From Nothopassalora personata (taxonomy: Eukaryota; Ascomycota; Dothideomycetes; Mycosphaerellales; Mycosphaerellaceae), in assembly GCA_033816765.1 (NCBI GenBank), contig CM066297.1, positions 496,001 to 560,000 of the forward strand: DNA of 64,000 nucleotides, given 5' to 3'. Made by a program: the position numbers and the translations under genes. Positions 52,916 to 62,394 of this stretch are shown one piece after another. Each line of letters begins with the position of its first letter. Within the stretch, counting starts at the first letter, position 1. The notes beneath the pieces were generated by a model. The model searched no databases. It was given only the letters and a program-made list of their open reading frames with translations, and was not told where the DNA came from.

Positions 52916-53325
52916 TGTTACGGTCCGGATTAAGCTACGACGGCACGCCTAACTCTTAGCTACAGAAATCACGTGCGCCGTACGAGATTACTTACTTACT
53001 AGCGACTTAGTGATTCGAGATCACTCGCTTACTAGCGACTTAGTAATTCGAGATTACTCGCTTACCGGCGATTAAGTAATTAAGACTAAGACTAGTAATG
53101 TCTCCTTTGTATTTAGGAACGCTAAAAACCCTTATGGTTTAGAAGCGTTTAACTTACTGTTTAATCTTACTGTTTAGAATATAACCTTACCTAACCGCTG
53201 CCTCGCTACTGCTTTATACTACTCTCCCTCTTACTCCTACTCGACGAGAATAAATCTCGATCGAACGAAAGTTACCTAACTCGTTAGTTGACTTAGTAAG
53301 ATTATAGGTTTAACTAAACCTAATA
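52916..53325 (+). repeat. Internal GyC LTR of a different subfamily
   Basis: 410 bp, TGTTACGGTCCGG...CCTAATA. The last ~220 bp match the 45178 and 59869 LTRs closely, but the first ~190 bp are unrelated to them, with cgacttagt(g/a)attcgaga(t)cactcgctta repeated twice (about 53003-53066). It therefore belongs to another element, not to the 45178/59869 pair. Confidence 0.75.
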
Positions 53326-53339
53326 AAACGTAGGGAGCT

Positions 53340-56040
53340 CCGGGTTCTAGTAGGCTAAAACTAGTGCTTTGCAGTACTTGTCCTTTAGGGTCTTAAACGT
53401 ATTAGCCTAACGATCTCCCTAGGAAAACACCTTGTTCTTACCGGTTAGCGACGTTAAGGGCTCGGCGAGCTTTAAATAGTTTAGAATAAACATTCGGTAG
53501 TAGTTCGCGAAGCCTAAGAACCGCCGTACTTCCTTCTAGGTAACTAGTGCCTTCTAGTCCTTTACTACTACTACCTTTTCGGGGTCGGGTCCTACTCCTA
53601 TCCCGTCGGTATATACGATAAACCTAAGGTACTTAACCTTCTTCTATACGAACTTATACTTCCCTAGATCTAGGAAAAGGCCTCCGTCCTAAAGCTTCTA
53701 GAGCACGATACGAACCTTCTAGAAATAGTCCTCTTTTATTCCGTCGGAGTAAATAACGACGTCGTTAGCGTAGGCCGAGGCGAAGTCGTCTAGGTAGTCC
53801 CGTAACAAACTGTTAATGTACCGCTAGAATGTTACGGGGGCCCCGGATAAACCGAACGGGTATACTAGCTATTCCTATAGACCGAATCTAGTTCGAAAAG
53901 CCGTCTTATACTCTTTACCTCGAGCTATCCGGAGGTAATAGAATGCGGTAATAACGTTAACCTTCGTAATCTATCTAGCGCCCGTTAGGTTCCGAATAGT
54001 TTCTAGGATTAATAGAAGCGGGTAACGGTCCTACTTAGTAATCGAGTTTAGTGCTCTATAATCGTAGTAGAACCTAAGTCCTCCCCCGGGCTTCTTTATA
54101 AATAGGACGGGAGCCGCCGCTTCTAAGGTAGAAGGGCGAATGTAACCCTTACGCTATAGCTCCGTTAGCGACTTCCGGAGGACAAGTAGCTCGTCTTTCG
54201 ACATGCTATAGAGCGGTCCCTAGGGCAATGGTTCTAGGCTTCCGTCGGCTTTCGTCCGTATTTCGATCTTATAGTTAAGGTCGCCGCGGTATAGAGCTAG
54301 TTTATTAGCTTCCCTAGTAGAAAATAACGGTAGTATATCCTAAAGTTCTAGAGGCAAGCCCTTCTTAAGTTCCTCTCGCGTAGGCGGCTCCTTTTTACTA
54401 AGGGCTTTCTTAATATCTTCTACGGTTACCGCGGTAATCGTAGCGAAACGCTCACCCGACTCGTGTTCTTCGTAGTTACGCCCTTTGGGTACCTATTTCT
54501 TTACTAAGCTATAGTAGTACCGGCGCTTTTTAGGCGCGGTCCGGATCTAATTGTACGCCTTCTACGGGTTCCCTAGAATTACAGGGAAGTCTAGATTAGA
54601 CACGACATAAGCATAAACCACCTAGTGGATCCTGGCAATTTCTATACGGAAGGCGACTACTCCTTCGATCGAGTTCCGCATCGCCTTCGTAAACCCTATA
54701 GCCCTACGGCTCTCGTTACTAACATACGTAAGACCGAGGCCTTTCGCTAAGTCTCCGTTAATTATAGCGTAGCATATACATCCTTTATCGATAAGGGTAA
54801 ACGTTCCGTAACTTTCGTTTAGGAGTACGTTAGTATATACAAGATTCCCATTTATAGAACTCTTAACTACGTTCTACCCCTTTACTAGTGCTTCTTTATC
54901 TCCTAGTTCTAGCTTTCGACTAGGAGCTAGTCTTTTCCTATCTCTCCGGGATCCGACTTAAACCCGTCGTCCTCTAGGAATGCCCGTACGCCGTAGCAGT
55001 TAATCCTAGTAGGATTAACTGCTACGGCGTACGAGCATTCCTTTACTCGATGTCCGCTCGCTATATAGCGGAAGTAGAGCTATTCTTAACGCCTACGATC
55101 TCTCTCCGCGGTATCTACCCATTTTACTCTCTACCTCCCTTTATCCTCCTTCCGATCTCTACGACTTCTAGGGCGGCCTCCGCTTATCCGGGTTAGTGCT
55201 ATAATGGTATTACCATCGGCATTAACCTAGTTACTAGCCGCTCTCGTAAAAGAACGGGTAGTAACTATAGCGGTTGCACTAGAGTCCTTATTATTATCCT
55301 TCTACCTCTTATAGGCTATTTTAAACTAGTCCGTGTCCTCGAGGTTAGTTATAATCCGTTCGACCTCCTCCGTAAACTCGTAGTAGTCCTCCTTTTTTGG
55401 CATAGCCGCCGTATATATCCGAACGGGGTTCGAGAAGGTGTTACGTAAGTAACTAATCTTCGCGTCGTCGCTCTAGTTCTCTCCGCCGGCGCTTAGTAGG
55501 AGTCCGTCGAATTTCATCTAGTAATCGTACTAAGGTTAACCGTTCGTATATTTAATCTTAGTAAGCTACTCTAGGGCCTTAGCGCGCTCGTTACTATTAC
55601 CGAAGACTTTCTCGAGTTACGTAAAGAAAGTAACGGGGTCCTTCCTAAGTTCGCCGTCTCCCTTATCCTAGAAGTGCCGTATCCTAGTACGCTCTCTCGC
55701 TAGTAAGGTGTCGTTAATCGTATCCTAGTAATACCCCTTAGAGAGCGTCGGTTTTAGGGCGGATCGCACCCTAAAAGAGCTCTTTAACCTTAAGAAGTAA
55801 TCGCGGAATGTCTCTACCTTACCGTCCTAGGAAGGGGGGTTCTAACCTCTAGGACCCGACGGTTCTTCCCCGGTACGCGGCGAGGGCGCGGCGGCGTTTA
55901 GCGTCTATAGTAGCTATCTTATTAGGTTACTAGTAGTCGTCTTATTATAAACTAGTAGCGAGACTATAGATGTTAACTAACGTCGAGCGTCTTCTGATTC
56001 TTTTAAAGCGGCGCGCGTTATAATTAACTCGGCTTACATC
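53340..56040 (-). pseudogene. GyE gag-pol (degraded)
   Basis: Gag ends with YFRYIASGHRVKEC at about 55040-55085, a CCHC knuckle with Tyr for the two leading Cys. A protease-like segment includes FTLIDKGCICYAIINGDLA (about 54755-54815) and NLDFPVILG. RT has RDYLDDFASAYANDVVIYSD at about 53745-53805, where AYANDV is the catalytic YxDD box with D to N. RNase H is truncated at 53326. RIP stops are frequent. Confidence 0.75.
54976..55042. repeat. Near-perfect 32-bp inverted repeat in GyE gag
   Basis: Arms 54976-55007 and 55011-55042, 31 of 32 positions complementary, 3-nt spacer agt. It lies immediately after the zinc-knuckle codons. The single mismatch is a G/A transition of RIP type. Confidence 0.85.
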
Positions 56041-56059
56041 TCTTCCTATCGCTAGTATA

Positions 56060-56832
56060 TTGATTGATTGATTATTCCATTAACGTGCTATTTGAGTCAA
56101 AGACTATGCAACACGGGTCTCGAGAACGAGACCAAAATTTGAGATTTGAGAGAAGGAGAAAAGCCCCGTCGTACCCCGGACGTAAAAACTCCTTAAAAGA
56201 TGCGAGCAACGCTCGCTATTCGAACCGTAAATCGAATATATTGCGGCGTAGTACGCGCGTACCCGGTAGTCGTGTCTTGTCGAGAATTGCGGTTTGTCGC
56301 CTTGCCCCGGGCGAGACAAGTTTTGCGCCCGTGTCTCGTTCTTGTTTTAAAAAGCCAAGCCGGCCGTACCCGTACGCACCGAGCAAAATCCCAAGAAACA
56401 CCCGTTGCCTCTGTTTCAATCCAGTCGCGTTCTCCGGTCTCGAGTGTAGCTCCTCGGTCGCAGTGGCCTCGCTGTCGTCCCCCCCCTCGGCCTCTCTTGG
56501 TTCCAGCCGTGCAGTATACGTGGTTTGCGCCCCTAAACGCCTCTCTTGGTTCCAGCCGGCAGTTTACGTGGTTTGCCGGGACGACAGGTAGACAGCGCCT
56601 TCGTTGTTCGAGCGACGTGTACGCTATGTACGTCGCTTTCCCTTCTCGCAGTTCCGGAGTTCTTGTTTGTAGATTTTGAGCGTATCTCGTTCGTTCGGTT
56701 CGTCCGACCTGTCTTTTCTTGTTTCGAGTCGAGTAGGCTTGTATTTTTCGAGAGAGAGAGTCTTAGTTTCTCTTCGTCGTAACGAAGATACTTACGTCGA
56801 CCGCCGCGTGAAGGCGCTCTCTATAGGACGAC
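56060..56832 (-). mobile_element. RzR-3: ribozyme-headed retroposon in GyE
   Basis: 773 bp, minus orientation. Target duplication tatcgctagtata (56047-56059) and tgtcgctagtata (56833-56845), 12 of 13, the mismatch being TG-to-TA. It differs from RzR-1 and RzR-2 by an extra gagattt unit near the 3' end and by a T-to-A at 56800 within the ribozyme. No recognisable protein. Confidence 0.85.
56755..56832 (-). ncRNA. HDV-like ribozyme of RzR-3 (P1 mismatch)
   Basis: Same fold as in RzR-1, but position 33 is T instead of A, so P1 has a central T-T mismatch (GTCGTCC with GGTCGAC). All other paired and core positions agree. Activity is probably reduced. Confidence 0.75.
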
Positions 56833-57144
56833 TGTCGCTAGTATAGTTACTAAAGCATAAGTTAGAAGTTTTTATTCGGGGCACTAGTCCCGGGGTTCTC
56901 GCTACCCGGCGACGTTATTACGTATCCCGTCTCTTTAATAGTAGGTATCTAGCTAACTCGAATGGATCGAACTTAATATTACGGGTAAACGACGTATATA
57001 CTAAAGTTCTATGAAGTTTGTAATAAGTTCGATATAGAAGAAAGGGGAAGTTATACGCTGTCCGAAGAAAAGGTGTCGGAAAGCAATCCGAACGTATAGG
57101 CGTAGCCTATACTAAGAAACAGGGGCCCGCCCCTTATAGACTAG

Positions 57145-59160
57145 AATCTAGATCAACCTAGCTAAGACATAGTCTATTAGAGAATAGCTAGAGCTAACAT
57201 GCGTTAAGGACGTATAATTATTCCTTAGCCTCGCTAACTATAACCGGAAATTTATTAAGGACTATTCGAAGACATTAATACCTATAACAATACTTATAAG
57301 GAAGGATGTTAAATAGATATAGGGTAGCGTACAACGACTAGCATTCGAACAACTAAAGGAACAATGCGCCTTAGTACTAACGCTTCGATTATTCGACGGT
57401 ATAAAGGAAGTCTAAATCGAAACGGACGCATCGGATATAGCTATTGGAGTATGCCTTACCTAGGAGCATAACGGGAAACGATACCTAGTAGCCTACTACT
57501 CGAGGAAACTATTAACCGCGGAATAAAACTACGACATCTATAATAAGGAACTTCTCGCTATTATTGCTATAATGCAGTACTAGAGAATATATACGGAAGG
57601 AGCTCCTAAGCTAACGATTCTTTCTAATTATAAGAATCTCACTTACTTCACTACGACTAAATAGCTAACGAGAAGACAGTACCGCTAGTTGGAACTACTT
57701 AGTTAGTATAAGTTCGAAATCCGCTATACACCCGGTAAAGACAATAGTAGGGCCGACGTACTAAGCCGAAGAAGCGACTATATAGAAGGAAAAGAGCTAG
57801 TGTAGTAATAAGTACTTAAGGCAAATCCTAATAGAAGCCTTAGTACTAACATAAAGGAGTTTAATAACATAGTACGTGTTCTTTAAGATATAGAAGAACA
57901 ATTCCTAATAGCATAGGGAAAATACTAGGTACTGAAGGACCGAGAAGAAGAGTGTATACGATAACATTACGATAGACCTACCTACGGGCACCCCGGAACA
58001 TCTAAGATAGTAGAACTTATTTAGAGGAGCTTCGCATTCCCGTAGTTACGATAGAAAGTACTACGATACATTAAACGATACGAACACTGTTAGAAAAACA
58101 AAGCCGCAAGACACGTAAAATACGGCGAAATACAATTCCGGACACTACTAATAAACCCATAGGACGAAGTTACGATGGACTTTATTACTAAGTTGCTAAC
58201 ATTATAGGATTAAACTACAGGACAATAATATAACATAATACTAGTTATAGTAGACCGACTTATAAAATACGTACACTTTATTCCTACATCTAAAACGTAC
58301 AATATAGAGTAACTCGGACACCTCGTACTTGATCGACTCGTACGATACTATAGATTCCTAAAGGTCTTTATTATAGATAGAGACAAGTTATTTACATCTA
58401 ACTACTAGAAAACCTTAGTTTCTACGATCGGAATTAAACATAAGCTATCTACTACCTACTATCTATAAACTAATAGGCAAATACAAAGAATGAATCAAAC
58501 CCTAGAACAATATCTACGACACTATTTGAACGATGTATAGGACAATTAGATTATACTCCTACCTATAGTACAGTTAGTACTAAACAACTACAAGTCCGAA
58601 ACAACGGGCGAAACACCTTTCTTTGTAAACTACGGAAAACACCCGAACCTATTTAGCGAAGAAGGATTACATCTATAAGCTAAAAGGGTAATCGCAACTA
58701 CGGAGGCGATGAAAACCATCTACGAAAACTTAATACGAAGGGTTAAGAGTAACTAAGATAAGATTGCGACACTATATAATAAGAAACGACAAATAGCACC
58801 TTAGCTTAAGAAGGGGGATAAGGTCTATCTCCTTACTAAGAATCTTAAAATAAGAAGAAAGACTAAAAGACTAGACTAGGTAAAAGTCGGACCATTTCTC
58901 GTTAAAGAAGTACGAGGACCCGTTAACTACCGACTACGGCTACTAAAGGACGTAAAGATCTACCTAGTGTTCTACATATCGCTATTAGAACCTACGGACG
59001 CCGAAACACCTTATTAGGAAACGTTCCATTTTGAACCGGAAGTAGAAAACGAATTCGAGGTCGAAAGGATACTAAATAGGAAGGGTTAGCGATACCTTAT
59101 TAAGTAGAAAGGATACGACGATTTAGAAAATACCTAGGAACTAAAGGCGAACCTTACAAA
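57145..59160 (+). pseudogene. GyC-2 pol, second partial copy (RT end to chromodomain; degraded)
   Basis: Aligns with 50070-52090 from the last part of RT (IWINLAKT-SIREWLE-like), through RNase H (ETDASDIAIGVCLT at about 57420-57460) and integrase, to a chromodomain at about 59030-59160 (FEVERILNRKG, RYLIK-KGYDDLENT). The start coincides with the right edge of GyE. Confidence 0.8.
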
Positions 59161-59792
59161 TTGCCGCTAGCTACTAAAAGATTTCCACTACCGCTGAGTA
59201 GCGGGAGCGCGCCGTTAACCGGTTCCGCTACTACACTATTAAGAAAATCCTAGAACCTATTATCGGTAAAGCTATCTATAGCGCTCCGAGTTAGAGGACT
59301 TAGAGCAAGACCGGAATTAGGTATAGGTTCGAGTAGTAAGCCCTACGCTACTAGCTCCCGAACCGCCGCTTCCTCCTCCTCGATCTCTCGCTCCTCGAGA
59401 GTACGACCCTCCTCTACCTTACGGTTAATAGCATCTAACTACTTCCGAAGACGCATCTCCTTCGTATACGCCTCTATTATTTTTACCGAAGCTTCCGAAA
59501 GAGCCTCCTTCGTATGATCGAGATCGGCTAATAACTTCTTTCGCTAATCTCCTAGCTTTTTCCACTCTATCTTAGTTACCTTCGTATCGTACCGCGCTAC
59601 GTTACTAAGATAATAATAGGAACACTTTCCGGACAAGATATGCATACGGTATACTAGGTTATTCTTCGTATACCGAGAATAAGGCTTTATAACTTCTTCT
59701 CCGAGGCAATAGACGCGGTTTACGCGGTTCTTTCGTTTTCGAGTAGATAACGCGTCTAAGGGCAAGATAAGAGTAGGAAGAAGGAAAGACAT
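59161..59792 (-). pseudogene. Antisense six-Cys/coiled-coil gene, second GyC-2 copy (degraded)
   Basis: From 59792 the minus strand reads MSFLLPTLILPLDAL, then YSRYTKNNLVYRMHILSGKC and SYYYLSNVARYD. Counting Tyr as former Cys gives C-x2-C-x6-C-x8-C-x2-C-x7-C, which falls within the Zn2Cys6 binuclear-cluster pattern. A charged coiled-coil-like region follows (DHTKEALSEASVKIIEAYTK, EEREIEEEEAAVREL). An open stretch covers 59544-59792 and stops occur further on. It lacks the tRNA-like neighbour seen in the other GyC copies. Confidence 0.6.
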
Positions 59793-59831
59793 CCTTACCT
59801 ATAGTCGAAGTAGGAAACGTTAAGGTTATAA

Positions 59832-59852
59832 CTAGTCTCGGGACGAGACTAG
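59832..59852 (+). other. Covarying hairpin beside the polypurine tract, GyC-2 3' end
   Basis: ctagtctcg-gga-cgagactag: 9-bp perfect arms around the same GGA loop as at 52881-52897, but with a different stem sequence. The polypurine tract ggaagggggatag is at 59856-59868. Confidence 0.6.
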
Positions 59853-59868
59853 GCCGGAAGGGGGATAG

Positions 59869-60271
59869 TGTTACGGTCTAAGCGCGATAGGCCTAAGACT
59901 CCCCCGTACTAGCACGTAACGACATTAGGATCCGTGTCTCGTAATACAGATCCCCTATATAGAGGATCTGTCGCTCCCTCGATAGACACTATAGACCCTT
60001 TAGATCTATAGGATCTGTAGGTAGACACTATAGATCTAGATAATGTATTCTTTGTATTTAGGAACGCTAAGAACCCCTTATAGTTTCGAGACGTTTAACT
60101 CACTATTTAATCTTACTATTTAGAATATAACCTTACCTAACCGCTACCTCGCTACTGCTTTATACTGCTCTCCCTCTTACTCCTACTCGACGAGAACAAA
60201 TCTCGATCGAACGAAGGTTACCTAACTTGTTAGTTAACTTACTAAGATTATAGGTTTAACTAAACCTAACA
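59869..60271 (+). repeat. GyC-2 3' LTR
   Basis: 403 bp, TGTTACGGTCTAAGC...CCTAACA. Partner of the 45178-46353 LTR. It carries the unoccupied RzR-2 target at 59999-60010. Confidence 0.88.
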
Positions 60272-60276
60272 GTCTG

Positions 60277-62390
60277 CACCTATATAGGGCTGTATATATA
60301 CTTCCGGATATAGATTCCCTAGTTCGTTATTATCGCTCGACTAATGTATAAGCTACTAAAGAAGGACGCCGAGTTTACCTAGATAGAAAATAAGCAGTTC
60401 TTAAAAGAAGAGGTTACTAGATATCTTATGTAGGCTCTAGCCTTAGTTACCCTCTACTACTCACCTAGTGCTAGGTCTATCTTTGTCTTAGTTAATGCTA
60501 GCGGCACTAGATAGGGATGTATCGTTTCTTAAGAATTAATAGACAGTACCCGACGGCGTTACCCGGTACGGTATAAGAGCGGAATAATCTAGAACGCGTT
60601 AGAATCTAGATATAATGCTAGTAAGCGGGAATGCCTTAGGGTCCTTAAGGGGCTTAAGAAGATCTAGAGATATATTACTAGCGTTAATTTTATCCTTAAG
60701 GTTAATGCTAAGACACTTATATAGTAGCTTAACCGGCCGGCTTCGGACCTGCCGAACTCGGCAATAGCCCGGTAGGTCGCGTAGATTAGGTTATTTACGT
60801 TCGAAGTAAAGCACGTTACGGGGACTAGGTACACTAGCCTAGATGCCCTATCTCGTAGGCCCTCTACACCTTAGGAACCTAGGGAAGCTAACGAAGACAA
60901 AGTCGACCGGATAATTAATAATAAGCTATTCGGGTACCCGGAGCCGGTCGATACCTATCTAGTTAAAATCTAGAAAACACGACATCTCGGGGACCGATAC
61001 TCTAAGGGCTCTTAGTAGCTTACTTAGGTTATAGAAACTAGGACCCGGCCCGATAGTGTTACCCGTACTAAGTACCGGCGGCTAGTAAAGAAGAGCGTTA
61101 ATTTCTTTATCCGGGACTAATTGCTATTCTTCTAGAAGCGCCGAGGAGCACCGTTATAACTTATAATTAACGATAATAAGGCTTAGAAGGAGATCGTTAT
61201 AGAGTACTATAAGAGACACGGTTACCGTAGCGCTAAGGTCGTGTATAACCTTATTCCCGATCGGTATTACTAAGACGGGTGCTTCGCCGATGTCTCTACG
61301 TAGGTTCGAAGTTATGCTCCTTATAGGTTTCGCGAAGGCAACCGGCGCGCTAGTAAGCTTTACTTATCGAGCCCTTAGGTCATTAGTAAGAAGTAGTACT
61401 TAGACCCCGTCTAGGTATATAAAAATAGATACCTCCTAGTTACGCGCGAAGCACTTAGCAACTAGATCGAGGCTAGAGTAACAAGGGCACCTCCTAGCTC
61501 TAAGTTGGTTACTAAGTTTCTATACGAAGATGTCTTCTATAGGTACGGCTACTATACTAAAATTGTGCTTAATAACACTACGGTTTATACGGCTAAGGTT
61601 AAGCGGTTGCTCGTAGGACTTAGTATTCGAAGGATCCGAGTATTACCGTACTATCCGTAGTCTAATACTCTAGTCGAGGTTAGGCACCGTCTAATTCTTA
61701 TAGCGTTAGTAAAGCTTATAAGGAACATATACCGCGGATAGGAGTAATAGGTACCCGCTATGTTATAGGCTAATAGGACCACGACCTATCGTACTACTAG
61801 AATAACGCTAGCTTAGGTTCTATATAGCTATCGTACGATTCTACCAATTGAGGTTAAGTACCCGACGTAGGCGAATTACTAATGGGGATCGGTAAGAACG
61901 ACTAAGGACCTACTTGCTATACGTGCGCGTTAACTCTAGGCTCGAGACCTTAGTTTAGAAGAGCTATATACTCGAAGGAAGCGACTAAGAGAACTTAGTA
62001 AGGACTACTTTAATTCTCACCGGAATGTTAACTCTATTAGTTTCTAGAAGGGCGACCTTGTTATAAGATTCGATAAGCTATATAAGGATGACTTCTTACG
62101 TAAGATCGGTTACCGATAGTAAGGTCTATATCGGGTGTCTAGTGTCTCTAGGGAATTTAGTACCTATATTCTTAAGGAACTTAATAGCACGCTAATAAAG
62201 GGTGTTTAGGCACGGGAAAACCTTAAGCTAGTTCTAGAACTTCGCCCGGATAACATAGGAGTACTAAGCTTAGATAATAGGACCGATCTCGTAATAGGGG
62301 AGGGAGAAGTCGCTAATAGCGTCGCTAATAGCAAAGATAGTCGGCATAGGTAAGAGCTACTAGGATGAATTCCTTAGTAATAAGAAGCTT
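60277..62390 (+). pseudogene. GyB-2 RNase H and integrase (degraded)
   Basis: RNase H block: SIFVLVNASGTR (about 60478-60513), RRRYPVRYKSGII, ESRYNASKRECLRVLKGLKK and LDALSRRPS (about 60838-60866). Integrase follows, with zinc-module and core remnants including YRSAKVVYNLIPDRYY-DGCF (about 61223-61282) and RAPPSSKLVTKFLYEDVFYR. Later sequence LEELYTRRKRLRELSKDYF and FDKLYKDDFLRKIGYR resembles the end of fungal Gypsy pol. Frame breaks are frequent. Confidence 0.75.
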
Positions 62391-62394
62391 AATG

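Larger units (their letters stand above)
53326..57145 (-). mobile_element. GyE: fragment of another Ty3/Gypsy family, RIP-degraded, with RzR-3
   Basis: Minus strand: sequence of unknown type at 56846-57145, gag at about 56050-55040 with a CCHC knuckle, then protease, RT and the start of RNase H, cut at 53326 by the LTR. The right edge is set where GyC pol homology resumes (about 57145). No LTR recognised. Confidence 0.7.
45178..60271 (+). mobile_element. GyC-2: Ty3/Gypsy element with nested and duplicated pieces, RIP-degraded
   Basis: Plus strand. The 5' LTR starts at 45178 and the matching 3' LTR ends at 60271; each is 403 bp once RzR-2 is removed. The 5-bp target duplication is gtccg (45173-45177) and gtctg (60272-60276). 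The interior holds a first gag-pol (46354-about 52140), tRNA-like unit, antisense gene, an extra LTR of another subfamily (52916-53325), a GyE fragment with RzR-3, then a second partial GyC pol (about 57145-59160), antisense gene and 3' LTR. The interior is probably two GyC elements merged by recombination. Confidence 0.75.
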
